The notes below the pieces were generated by a model that worked only from the letters and a program-made list of their open reading frames with translations, was not told the origin of the DNA and made no database searches. DNA of 64,000 nucleotides. It comes from Microbacterium testaceum (GTDB lineage: Bacteria > Actinomycetota > Actinomycetes > Actinomycetales > Microbacteriaceae). The position numbers and the translations under genes are program-made. Shown one piece after another: positions 16,056-23,896 of the stretch (position 1 is the stretch's first letter; every line of letters starts with the position of its first letter). The stretch lies in assembly GCF_003075375.1 (NCBI RefSeq), contig NZ_QDFT01000009.1, positions 31,788 through 95,787 of the forward strand, written 5' to 3'.

Positions 16056-17405
16056 ATGACATTCATGCGCAAGGGCTCCGCCGTCCGGCGGACCGTCTTC
16101 GCCGTCGCCGCCACCGCCCTGACGGTGGGCGCACTGACCGCGTGCTCGGGCGGCAACGCCGGCGGCGGCGCGGCCGGTTCGGCCGACGACATCGAGAAGG
16201 CGCTCGAGGCCGGCGGCGAGATCACGTACTGGTCGTGGACGCCCTCCGCCGAAGCGCAGGTCGCCGCCTTCCAGGCGAAGTACCCGAACGTCAAGGTGAA
16301 CCTCGTCAACGCTGGCACCAACACCGAGGAGTACACCAAGCTGCAGAACGCCATCAAGGCGGGCTCCGGCGCCCCCGACGTGGTGCAGATCGAGTACTAC
16401 GCCTTCCCCCAGTTCGCACTCTCGGACTCGCTGCTCGACCTGTCGTCGTACGGCTTCGGCGATCTCTCGGGCGACTACAGCTCGGGCCCGTGGGGCTCGG
16501 TCGAGTTCGACGGCAAGATCTACGGTCTTCCGCAGGACTCGGGCCCCATGGCCCTCTTCTACAACAAAGAGGTCTTCGACCAGGCCGGCATCTCGGCCCC
16601 CAAGACGTGGGACGAGTACTACGCGGCAGCGCAGAAGCTGCACGCGGCGGACCCGTCGAAGTACATCACCGCCGACACCGGCGACTCGGGCTTCGCGACC
16701 AGCATGATCTGGCAGGCCGGCGGCACCCCGTTCAAGACCTCGGGCACCGACGTCACGATCGACCTGCAGGACGAGGGCTCGAAGAAGTTCGCCGACAATT
16801 GGAACCGCCTCGTCGAGGGCGGCCTGCTCGCCGACACCCCGGCGTGGAGCGACGAGTGGTTCAAGGGGCTCGGCGACGGCTCGATCGCCTCGCTGATCAC
16901 GGGCGCCTGGATGCCGGGCGTGCTGGAGTCGTCGGTCAAGGACGGCTCGGGCAAGTGGGCCGTGGCCCCCATCCCCACCTATGACGGCACGGCGGTGACC
17001 GCCGAGAACGGCGGCGGCGGCCAGGCGGTCGTCAAGCAGAGCAAGAACCCGGCTCTGGCGGCCGGCTTCCTCAAGTGGCTGAACAACGACGAGGAGAGCC
17101 TCAAGATCTTCGCGGAGTCCGGCGGCTTCCCCTCCACCACCGCGCAGCTCAGCGACCCCGCTTTCGTCGAGCAGGAGTCGAGCTACTTCGGCGGCCAGAA
17201 GATCAACGAGGTGCTGACGCAGGCCTCGAGCGAGGTCCGTGAGGGCTGGAGCTACCTGCCGTTCCAGGTGTTCGCCAACAGCATCTTCAGCGACACGGTC
17301 GGCCAGTCCTACGCATCGAAGAGCGACCTCAACACCGGTCTGACGACCTGGCAGGACCAGCTCGTCCAGTACGGCAACGACCAGGGCTTCTCGGTCAACA
17401 AGTAA
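16056..17405 (+). CDS. Sugar-binding lipoprotein of the ABC transporter
   Basis: A 449-residue family 1 extracellular solute-binding protein. A signal peptide with lipobox LTAC (cysteine about residue 30) and a Gly/Ala linker precede the two-lobed domain. Conserved signs include YWSWTPSAEAQVAAFQAKYPNVKVNLVNAG, GSGAPDVVQIEYYAFPQF, YGLPQDSGPMALFYNKEVFDQAGI and KTWDEYYAAAQKL. It captures the oligosaccharide outside the membrane for the two upstream permeases. Unusually for CUT1 operons, it follows rather than precedes the permeases; the second locus in this window has the same order. A strong hairpin separates it from the glycosidase genes and may raise its transcript level relative to them. Confidence 0.94.
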   Translation: MTFMRKGSAVRRTVFAVAATALTVGALTACSGGNAGGGAAGSADDIEKALEAGGEITYWSWTPSAEAQVAAFQAKYPNVKVNLVNAGTNTEEYTKLQNAIKAGSGAPDVVQIEYYAFPQFALSDSLLDLSSYGFGDLSGDYSSGPWGSVEFDGKIYGLPQDSGPMALFYNKEVFDQAGISAPKTWDEYYAAAQKLHAADPSKYITADTGDSGFATSMIWQAGGTPFKTSGTDVTIDLQDEGSKKFADNWNRLVEGGLLADTPAWSDEWFKGLGDGSIASLITGAWMPGVLESSVKDGSGKWAVAPIPTYDGTAVTAENGGGGQAVVKQSKNPALAAGFLKWLNNDEESLKIFAESGGFPSTTAQLSDPAFVEQESSYFGGQKINEVLTQASSEVREGWSYLPFQVFANSIFSDTVGQSYASKSDLNTGLTTWQDQLVQYGNDQGFSVNK

Positions 17406-17415
17406 CAATCCGCGC

Positions 17416-17453
17416 GGGGGCGGGTCGCATCTGTTCGTCTGCGACCCGCCCCC
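17416..17453 (+). terminator. Strong hairpin between binding-protein and GH51 genes
   Basis: GGGGGCGGGTCGCA and TGCGACCCGCCCCC form a perfect 14-bp stem with a 10-nt loop, followed by a T-containing run. It probably acts as a partial terminator or 3' stabiliser for the transporter message. Confidence 0.8.
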
Positions 17454-17480
17454 TTCCCTTCCCCGCGAGGAGACACCCGA

Positions 17481-19001
17481 ATGACCTCCCCCACCCGCAT
17501 CGTCGTCGATCGCTCCGCGACCGGTGCCCCGGTTCCGCGCCGCCTGTTCGGCTCGTTCGTGGAGCACATGGGCCGCTGCGTGTACGACGGCATCCATTCC
17601 CCCGGGCACGGTACGGCGGACGCGGCGGGCTTCCGCGCCGACGTGCTCGAGCTGGTGCGCGAGCTGGGGGCGACGGTGGTGCGCTACCCCGGCGGCAACT
17701 TCGTCTCGGGCTACCGGTGGGAGGACGGCGTCGGACCGCGCGAGGCGCGTCCGGTGAGACTGGATGCCGCGTGGCACAGCACCGAGACCAACCAGGTGGG
17801 GCTGCACGAGTTCGCCGAATGGGCGGATGCCGCGGGCCTGGAGGTTATGGAGGCGGTCAACCTCGGCACGCGCGGCGTCGCCGAGGCCGCCGACCTGCTC
17901 GAGTACGCCAATCACCCCTCGGGCACCGCCCTGAGCGAGCGCCGTCGCGACAACGGGCGCGACGAGCCCTTCGGCATCCGTCTGTGGTGCCTGGGCAACG
18001 AGATGGACGGCCCGTGGCAGATCGGGCACAAGACCGCCGACGAGTACGGCCGCCTCGCGGCCGAGACCGCGCGCATGATGCGCTTCATCGACCCCGACGT
18101 CGAGCTGGTCGCCGCCGGCAGCTCCAACCACGAGATGCCCACCTTCGGCGAGTGGGAGCGCACGGTGCTGCGCCACACCGCGGGCCTGATCGACCACATC
18201 TCGGTGCACGCGTACTACGAGGAGGACCCCGCCGATCCGGCGAGCTTCCTCGCGAGCGGCGCCGCCCTGGACCGTTACATCGGCGATGTCGTCGACATCA
18301 TCGACGCCACCGGCGCAACCGCCCCCGACGGGGGTCTCATCGGCATCAGCGTCGACGAGTGGAACGTCTGGAACCAGACCCGCTGGAACGAGGTCGACAA
18401 GCCCCGCGTCTTCACCGGCGACTGGCCGATCGCGCCGCGCCTGATCGAGGACGACTACACCGTCACGGACGCCGTCGTCGTTGGCTCCCTGCTGATCACC
18501 CTCATCCGCCGCTCCGACCGGGTGTCGATGGCCAACCTCGCGCAGCTCGTCAACGTCATCGCCCCCATCCGCACCGAGCCCGACGGCGGTCCGGCGTGGC
18601 GGCAGAGCACCTTCCACCCCTTCGCGCTCACCGCGAAGGCGGCGACCGGGCACGTCGTCCTCCCCCGCGTCGACGGCGCCCGCATCGACACCGCCCGCCA
18701 CGGAACGGTGGATGCCGTCGACGCCGTCGCCACCGTGGACGGCGACACCGTCGCGGTGTTCCTGGCTCACCGCGACCTCGAGCAGTCCACGGCCGTCGAG
18801 CTCGATCTGGGGCGCGTGACCGACGTCGAGGCCGTGGTCGTCACGGTTCCGGACGGCGGCGACCGTCACACCACCAACTCCGCCGACGCCGAACCCGTCG
18901 CCCCGACCGCGCTGCCGGTCGAGGCGGGAGCCGACGGCATCCTGCGCTTCACCCTTCCCGCCCTCGCCTGGCTGCGCCTGACCGCGCGCCTGACCGACTG
19001 A
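17481..19001 (+). CDS. abfA: GH51 alpha-L-arabinofuranosidase
   Basis: A 506-residue intracellular GH51 enzyme without a signal peptide. The N-terminal barrel begins RRLFGSFVEHMGRCVYDGI and VRYPGGNFVSGYRWEDGVGP. The acid/base is Glu174 in CLGNEMDGPWQIGHK, and the nucleophile is Glu293 in ISVDEWNVWNQTRW. A C-terminal beta-sandwich follows. It removes terminal alpha-L-arabinofuranose from imported arabinogalactan or arabinan oligosaccharides. The start has a GAGGAG ribosome site. It is followed after 14 nt by the GH35 gene. The pairing of an arabinofuranosidase with a beta-galactosidase and an extracellular galactanase is what points to type II arabinogalactan. Confidence 0.96.
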   Translation: MTSPTRIVVDRSATGAPVPRRLFGSFVEHMGRCVYDGIHSPGHGTADAAGFRADVLELVRELGATVVRYPGGNFVSGYRWEDGVGPREARPVRLDAAWHSTETNQVGLHEFAEWADAAGLEVMEAVNLGTRGVAEAADLLEYANHPSGTALSERRRDNGRDEPFGIRLWCLGNEMDGPWQIGHKTADEYGRLAAETARMMRFIDPDVELVAAGSSNHEMPTFGEWERTVLRHTAGLIDHISVHAYYEEDPADPASFLASGAALDRYIGDVVDIIDATGATAPDGGLIGISVDEWNVWNQTRWNEVDKPRVFTGDWPIAPRLIEDDYTVTDAVVVGSLLITLIRRSDRVSMANLAQLVNVIAPIRTEPDGGPAWRQSTFHPFALTAKAATGHVVLPRVDGARIDTARHGTVDAVDAVATVDGDTVAVFLAHRDLEQSTAVELDLGRVTDVEAVVVTVPDGGDRHTTNSADAEPVAPTALPVEAGADGILRFTLPALAWLRLTARLTD

Positions 19002-19015
19002 TACCGAAAGACATC

Positions 19016-20737
19016 GTGACGACCTTCTCCCTCGGCGAGACCGACTTCCTGCTCGACGGACGACCCCACCAGGTCATCTCGGGAACGCTGCACTACTTCC
19101 GCATCCACCCCGAGCACTGGGCGGACCGCATCCGCACCGCCAAGGCGATGGGCCTGAACACCATCGAGACCTACGTCGCGTGGAACGCGCACGAGCCCGT
19201 CCGCGGGGAGTGGGATGCCACGGGCTGGAACGACCTGGGCCGCTTCCTCGACCTGATCGCCGCCGAGGGACTGCACGCGATCGTGCGCCCGGGACCGTAC
19301 ATCTGCGCGGAGTGGCACAACGGCGGGCTGCCGGTATGGCTGACCTCGACGCCGGGGATCGGCATCCGTCGCTTCGAACCGCGGTTCGTGGAGGCGGTGT
19401 CGGAGTATCTGCGGCGCGTGTATGAGATCGTCGCTCCCCGTCAGATCGACCGCGGCGGCAACGTCGTGCTCGTGCAGATCGAGAACGAGTACGGCGCCTA
19501 CGGCTCGGACAAGGACTACCTGCGCGAACTCGTGCGCGTGACGAAGGACGCCGGCATCACCGTGCCGCTGACCACCGTCGACCAGCCGATGCCGTGGATG
19601 CTCGAGGCGGGGAACCTGCCCGAGCTGCACCTGACCGGCTCGTTCGGCTCGCGCTCCGCCGAGCGCCTCGAGACCCTCCGCCAGCACCAGCCCACGGGAC
19701 CGCTCATGTGCAGCGAGTTCTGGGACGGCTGGTTCGACTGGTGGGGCAGCATCCACCACACGACCGACCCCGCGGCATCCGCCCACGATCTGGATGTGCT
19801 GCTCGCGGCCGGCGCCTCGGTCAACATCTACATGGTGCACGGCGGGACGAACTTCGGCACCACGAACGGCGCGAACGACAAGGGCCGTTTCGACCCCATC
19901 GTCACCTCGTACGACTACGACGCCCCGATCGACGAGTCCGGCCACCCGACGGCGAAGTTCCACGCGTTCCGCGAGGTCATCGCCAAGTACGCGCCCGTGC
20001 CCTCGGACGTTCCCGGTCCCCGGCCCGAGGCCCCCGTCCTCGAGGTCGCCCTGTCGGGCGAGGGGGATTGGATGCCGGGCGCCGCCCCGACGGCGATGGC
20101 CGACGACCCGCCGAGCTTCGAGCAGCTCGCGCACCTCGGCCCGCTCGTGCGCTACGACGTCGCGCTGCCCGCGTTCACCGGCCCCGCGGCCCTCGTGTTC
20201 GACGAGATCCGCGACCTGGCGTGGGTGCACGTCGACGGCACGCCCGTCGGCCGCCTGTCGCGGACGCTGCACGAGCGCGCTCTGACCATCCCGGCGGGCG
20301 CGCGCCTGACGGTGCTGGTCGAGGACCAGGGTCGGGTGAACTACGCCGACCGTCTCGGTGAGGCGAAGGGACTCATCGGTCCGGTCACGCTGAACGGCGA
20401 GCCGCTGACCGGATGGACGGCGACCCCCGTCGCCCTCGAGGCCGCCACGGGAAGCGGGACCGGCGCGTTCGGTCGCGCTCTCCTGCGCGGGTCCTTCGAC
20501 CTCGACGCCCCCGCGGACCTGTTCCTCGACACGCGCTCGTGGGGCAAGGGCTACGCGTTCGTCAACGGCTTCTTCCTTGGCCGGTACTGGAACAACGTGC
20601 CGCAGAACACGCTCTACGTGCCCGGCCCCGCCACCCGCGCCGGTGCGAACGAGATCGTCGTGCTCGAGCTGGAGCACGCGGTCGAGCCGGTCGCGCGGTT
20701 CGTCGCCGAACCGTCGTTGGGGCAGCTCGAGGAGTAG
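19016..20737 (+). CDS. GH35 beta-galactosidase
   Basis: A 573-residue GH35 enzyme, GTG start, no signal peptide. The catalytic barrel starts FLLDGRPHQVISGTLHYFRIHPEHW and includes ETYVAWNAHEP and PGPYICAEWHNGGLPVWL. The acid/base is Glu158 in QIENEYGAYG, the nucleophile Glu234 in CSEFWDGWFDWWG. C-terminal jelly-roll domains end with GKGYAFVNGFFLGRYWN. It would cleave terminal beta-galactose (often beta-1,3, 1,4 or 1,6 in this family) in the cytoplasm. It is the last gene of the operon; the downstream spacer carries palindromic elements. A GAAAG sequence is the only, weak, ribosome site, so coupling to GH51 translation is likely. Confidence 0.96.
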   Translation: MTTFSLGETDFLLDGRPHQVISGTLHYFRIHPEHWADRIRTAKAMGLNTIETYVAWNAHEPVRGEWDATGWNDLGRFLDLIAAEGLHAIVRPGPYICAEWHNGGLPVWLTSTPGIGIRRFEPRFVEAVSEYLRRVYEIVAPRQIDRGGNVVLVQIENEYGAYGSDKDYLRELVRVTKDAGITVPLTTVDQPMPWMLEAGNLPELHLTGSFGSRSAERLETLRQHQPTGPLMCSEFWDGWFDWWGSIHHTTDPAASAHDLDVLLAAGASVNIYMVHGGTNFGTTNGANDKGRFDPIVTSYDYDAPIDESGHPTAKFHAFREVIAKYAPVPSDVPGPRPEAPVLEVALSGEGDWMPGAAPTAMADDPPSFEQLAHLGPLVRYDVALPAFTGPAALVFDEIRDLAWVHVDGTPVGRLSRTLHERALTIPAGARLTVLVEDQGRVNYADRLGEAKGLIGPVTLNGEPLTGWTATPVALEAATGSGTGAFGRALLRGSFDLDAPADLFLDTRSWGKGYAFVNGFFLGRYWNNVPQNTLYVPGPATRAGANEIVVLELEHAVEPVARFVAEPSLGQLEE

Positions 20738-20747
20738 CCCGTCACGG

Positions 20748-20817
20748 GAACAGGCGCGTGCGCCAAGAACAGGCCGATCCCTCGCGGGTCGGCCTGTTCT
20801 CGTGGCATCCCCTGTTC
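20748..20817. repeat. Paired inverted element C (about 70 bp)
   Basis: Two direct copies of GAACAGGC at 20748 and 20767 (19 bp apart) are followed by GCCTGTTC ending at 20799 and CCCTGTTC ending at 20817. The layout matches the A and B elements although the sequence does not. Confidence 0.7.
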
Positions 20818-20874
20818 TAGTGGCGCCCCTCCCGCCCGGCGGCCGACCCAGGGCCCGCGCGGCCACGCCCGCGC

Positions 20875-20933
20875 GCGAGGCGCCGGTTCCTGTCGCTCCC
20901 GAAGCGCCGGAATGCCCGATCGTGGCGCCTCGC
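20875..20933. repeat. Inverted repeat D (59 bp)
   Basis: GCGAGGCGCC and GGCGCCTCGC are perfect 10-bp arms 39 bp apart, directly before the PNPOx gene. The inner 19-bp half-site geometry of the other elements is not clear here, so it may be a separate structure. Confidence 0.5.
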
Positions 20934-20971
20934 ACGGGAGAGTCCGGGCTCGGGAGGAGCAGGATGGGGGC

Positions 20972-21541
20972 ATGACGATGGCTGCGTGGCTCCGGTCGAT
21001 CCCTTCGCTCACGGGGACTCCCCCCGAACGGGATGCCGCGCCGCTCCCCGACGCACCGGAGGCGCTGTTCGAGCGGTGGATCCGGCAGGCCCTGGACGCC
21101 GGCGTCGTCGAAGCGCACGGCGCGACCCTCGCGACGGTCGATGCCGACGGCATCCCGGATGCGCGCACGCTGATTCTCAAGGATCTCGGCCCGGAGGGGT
21201 GGGCCTTCGCCGGCCCGCGCGCCTCCGCCAAGGGGGCGCAGCTCGCGGCACAGCCCGCCGCGGCGCTGAACTTCTGGTGGCCCGCGGTCCTGCGAGCCGT
21301 GCGCGTGCGCGGGCGGGTGGTCGAAGCGTCCGCCGAAGACAGCGCCGCCGACCTCGCCGCCCGGTCCGCCGCCGCCCGCGACGGGATCGAGCCGGGCGCG
21401 TGGGTGCTCTGGCGACTCGTCCCCGACCGCGTCGAGTTCTGGCAGGGCTCCCCCGACCGTCGGCACCTGCGCACGATCTACCGTCGCACCGCAGACGGCT
21501 GGCAGCGGACAGACCCCGCGAACGAGAGCGAGAACCGATGA
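20972..21541 (+). CDS. pdxH: Pyridoxamine/pyridoxine 5'-phosphate oxidase family protein
   Basis: A 189-residue split-barrel flavoprotein. PDARTLILKDLGPEGWAFAGPRASAKGAQLAAQP and AVRVRGRVVEAS are the FMN-binding blocks. The C-terminal VEFWQGSPDRRHLRTIYRR matches the substrate-binding signature of PdxH. The enzyme oxidises pyridoxamine- or pyridoxine-phosphate to pyridoxal 5'-phosphate. It is somewhat shorter than E. coli PdxH (218 residues), so a related dehydrogenase-type PNPOx role cannot be excluded. ATG 20972 is preferred; GGAGGAG lies 12-13 nt upstream. The next gene's start overlaps its stop. Confidence 0.8.
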   Translation: MTMAAWLRSIPSLTGTPPERDAAPLPDAPEALFERWIRQALDAGVVEAHGATLATVDADGIPDARTLILKDLGPEGWAFAGPRASAKGAQLAAQPAAALNFWWPAVLRAVRVRGRVVEASAEDSAADLAARSAAARDGIEPGAWVLWRLVPDRVEFWQGSPDRRHLRTIYRRTADGWQRTDPANESENR

Positions 21542-21978
21542 GCGACTACGAGATCACCGAGATCGGTGGGCTGGACGACTGGCGCGACCACTTCGGCGGG
21601 TTCGCCCCGGCCCGCTCCCGCGACGGGCGACGCGTCGTCGACCAGGAGCTGACCATGCAGTTCATCGGGATGACGGCGAACGCGCTCCTCCCCGGAGAGG
21701 AGGCGGGCTACTGGCACCGGCACACCCGGGTCGAGGAGCTGTACGTCTTCCTCGAGGGGCGCGGCCAGATGGGTCTCGACGACGACGTGATCGACGTCGG
21801 CCCCGGCAGCGTCGTGCGGGTCGGTCAGAACGTCTGGCGCACGTGGCGCGCGACCCCGGACGGGGAGGGCGAGCTGCGGTGGCTCTGCATCCGCGCGGGC
21901 GGCGAGGCTCTCCCACCCCTGCCCGACGACAGCTCGCGTGACCCCGAACGCCCGATGCCGTGGGGCGACCGGGCCTGA
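21538..21978 (+). CDS. Cupin-domain protein
   Basis: A 146-residue single-domain cupin. The first metal-binding motif is visible as GEEAGYWHRHTRVEELYVFLEGRGQM, and the second conserved block as VDVGPGSVVRVGQNVWRTWRA. The metal ligands would be the two histidines and the glutamate of HRHTRVEE. Single-domain cupins include isomerases, dioxygenases and small-ligand binders; no specific activity can be named. Its ATG overlaps the stop of the PNPOx gene, so the two are translationally coupled, suggesting a role linked to vitamin B6 or a shared oxidative step (inference). Confidence 0.85.
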   Translation: MSDYEITEIGGLDDWRDHFGGFAPARSRDGRRVVDQELTMQFIGMTANALLPGEEAGYWHRHTRVEELYVFLEGRGQMGLDDDVIDVGPGSVVRVGQNVWRTWRATPDGEGELRWLCIRAGGEALPPLPDDSSRDPERPMPWGDRA

Positions 21979-21991
21979 CGGCGGTTCGGCG

Positions 21992-22561
21992 TCAGGCGCG
22001 CGTTCGCGCGTGGTGGCGCTTGACGCGGTTGCGGTTGCCGCAGCCCGCGGCGGTGCACCAGATGCGGTTGCGCCGAGGAGAGGTGTCGAGGTACACCCAG
22101 CCGCACGCGTCGTCGCCGCACTGTCGCGCCGCGCGCAGATCCGAGGTCAGCAGGTCGTGGGCGAGCAGGGCGATCGCCGCACGCGGACCGGTTCGATCGG
22201 CGGGCGGATGCCAGTGCCACCGGTCGCCGTCACGGTGCAGGCGCGAACGGCTGAGGGCGTCGATGTGCTCGCGGGCGATGAGGGCCACGGCATCCGGAGA
22301 GTCCTCGAAGACGGCCTCGTAGACGGCTTCGCGGAGCGCGAGGATTGCGGTGTGTTCCGGGGCCGCCGTCTCGCGCGCGGCGGACGCGAGAGCGCGGAGG
22401 GCGTCGGAGTCGACCAGGTCGATCTCGGCGCACCACTCGAGCACCGCCTCGACGTCCGGCAGCGTGTCGATCGCGCGCGCGTCGTCGAGGCGCCAGTGCA
22501 CCGTGTCGACGAGGTCGAAGGCCGGGTGGCCCCCGACGCGGGGAAAGGTCGTCGCGCCCAT
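21992..22561 (-). CDS. CGNR zinc-finger (ABATE domain) transcription-factor-like protein
   Basis: A 189-residue protein of the ABATE/CGNR family. The N-terminal half is the helical ABATE domain (HPAFDLVDTVHWR, EWCAEIDLVD, LREAVYEAVFEDSP). The C-terminal zinc finger shows QCGDDACGWVYLDTS, then RRNRIWCTAAGCGNRNRVKRHHARTRA, giving four zinc-ligand cysteines and the CGNR signature followed by a basic DNA-binding tail. Such proteins are putative stress-related regulators. It is divergent from an MFS exporter gene, with a conspicuous inverted repeat over that gene's start, so it may control the exporter. ATG 22561 has a TACGCT box 7 nt before it (leaderless). Confidence 0.88.
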   Translation of the reverse strand: MGATTFPRVGGHPAFDLVDTVHWRLDDARAIDTLPDVEAVLEWCAEIDLVDSDALRALASAARETAAPEHTAILALREAVYEAVFEDSPDAVALIAREHIDALSRSRLHRDGDRWHWHPPADRTGPRAAIALLAHDLLTSDLRAARQCGDDACGWVYLDTSPRRNRIWCTAAGCGNRNRVKRHHARTRA

Positions 22562-22568
22562 ACTCGAC

Positions 22569-22574
22569 AGCGTA
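22569..22574 (-). promoter_or_regulatory. -10 box TACGCT of the CGNR gene (leaderless)
   Basis: TACGCT on the minus strand ends 7 nt before the ATG at 22561. Confidence 0.5.
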
Positions 22575-22589
22575 ATGCGCGAGACGGTC

Positions 22590-22619
22590 TTGACGCGTTA
22601 CGTTTCCAGACGAGACGTT
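22590..22619 (+). promoter_or_regulatory. Promoter of the MFS gene at 22626
   Basis: TTGACG (22590-22595) and GACGTT (22614-22619) are 18 bp apart, ending 6 nt before the GTG start. The -10 match is weak. Confidence 0.35.
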
Positions 22620-22647
22620 TAACGGGTGAAGACGGATACACCCGTTA
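22620..22647. promoter_or_regulatory. Perfect inverted repeat across the start codon of the MFS gene
   Basis: TAACGGGTG (22620-22628) and CACCCGTTA (22639-22647) are 9-bp perfect arms separated by 10 bp. The left arm contains the GTG start. It could be a regulator-binding site at the transcription start or an mRNA hairpin hiding the initiation codon. Confidence 0.65.
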
Positions 22648-23882
22648 GAAAACGACTGAGCCGAGACTTTCACCGGTTCTGGCTGGCGCAGACGACCTCG
22701 GCTGTCGGCAGCCAGGTCGGTGATCTCGCCGTCCCCCTGCTGGCCGTGGTGGTCCTGCACGCGACGGCCGCGGAGGCCGGGCTCGTCGGGGTCGCCCGCT
22801 GGCTGCCGTTCCTGCTGCTCGCGCTCCCCCTGGGCGTCCTGGTCGACCGGCGCCGACGGCGGCCCGTCCTCGTCGCCGCCGACATCGCGCGCGCGGCCCT
22901 CATCGTCGTTCTCGTCGCCGTGGCTGTGGCCGGTTCGCTGACCCTCCCCGTGCTGCTGGGAATCATCTTCGTCATCGGGGCCTTCACTGTCGCGTTCGAG
23001 GTGGCGTACCAATCGTTCCTCCCCACGGTCGCCGCGCGAGACGACCTCGAGCGAGCCAATGGGCGGTTGCAGGCCACCGCCTCCGCCGCCCAGGTCGGGG
23101 GACCGGGCCTGGGCGGGTGGCTCGTGCAGACCCTGACGGCCCCGTGGGCCCTCCTCTCCCAGGCCGTGACCTATGCCGTGTCGGCCGTGGCGCTCCTCGG
23201 CATCCGTTCCTCCGAGCCCGGCCCCCTCCCCGAGCGCCGCGGCGCCCTCGTCGAGCTGCGCGAGGGACTGCGTTTCGTCCGACACGATCGCTTCCTGGTC
23301 TCGCTCGTGGGCTTCTCGGCGATCTACAACCTGTTCGCTCAATGGATCACCGTGCTGCTGCTCGTGCACGCCGTGCGCGAGCTAGGCCTGACCGCGGGGC
23401 ATCTCGGTCTCGTCTTCAGTCTCGGCGCGGCGGGAGCCGTGGTCGGCGCCGCGGCCGCCCCCGCGAGCGTGCGGCGGTTCGGCGTCGGACCGGTGCTCAT
23501 CGCCTGCGCCGGAGCCGAGAGCCTCGTTCTCGGCGTCATCCCGTTCGTGGATGCCGCGTGGTCGCCGCCCGTGATCGTCGCCGCCCTGGTGGGTGTCTTC
23601 GCGATCAACGGCGCGGGCACGTCGCTCTCGAGCGTGGTGGCTCTCACCCTGCGGCAACTGCGGACGCCCGACCACCTGCTCGGACGAGTGAACGCGACCG
23701 TGCGGTGGATCTCCTACGGCGTCGTCGCGATCGGGGCGGGCCTCGGCGGCCTCGCCGGCGAAGCCCTGGGCACCCGGGCCGGGATCGCCGCGGGGTGCGT
23801 CGGGGTGGCCCTCACCGTCGTGCGGGTGGCAGCTTCGCCGCTTCGCACCATCCGCGACGCCGCGAGCATCGCCCTGCGCTGA
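22626..23882 (+). CDS. MFS transporter (EntS-like)
   Basis: A 418-residue major facilitator protein with 12 predicted helices. The start region FHRFWLAQTTSAVGSQVGDLAVPLLAVVVL and the loop GVLVDRRRRRPVLVAADIAR are typical of the EntS/MacB-like MFS exporter group. A second loop motif, FLPTVAARDDLERANGRLQATASAAQVGGPGLGGWLV, supports it. Substrate unknown; family members export siderophores, macrolides or other small molecules. No Shine-Dalgarno is present, consistent with a leaderless message starting at GTG 22626. It is divergent from the CGNR regulator gene. Confidence 0.9.
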   Translation: MKTDTPVRKRLSRDFHRFWLAQTTSAVGSQVGDLAVPLLAVVVLHATAAEAGLVGVARWLPFLLLALPLGVLVDRRRRRPVLVAADIARAALIVVLVAVAVAGSLTLPVLLGIIFVIGAFTVAFEVAYQSFLPTVAARDDLERANGRLQATASAAQVGGPGLGGWLVQTLTAPWALLSQAVTYAVSAVALLGIRSSEPGPLPERRGALVELREGLRFVRHDRFLVSLVGFSAIYNLFAQWITVLLLVHAVRELGLTAGHLGLVFSLGAAGAVVGAAAAPASVRRFGVGPVLIACAGAESLVLGVIPFVDAAWSPPVIVAALVGVFAINGAGTSLSSVVALTLRQLRTPDHLLGRVNATVRWISYGVVAIGAGLGGLAGEALGTRAGIAAGCVGVALTVVRVAASPLRTIRDAASIALR

Positions 23883-23896
23883 CCCGCGGCAAGGCC

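Noticed and set aside
15957..18869. Very long open frames on the strand opposite real genes, for example here and at 45146-50305
   Set aside because: High-GC sequence keeps antisense frames open. These translate to Arg/Gly/Asp/Val-rich strings without domain signatures, while the opposite strand encodes recognised families.
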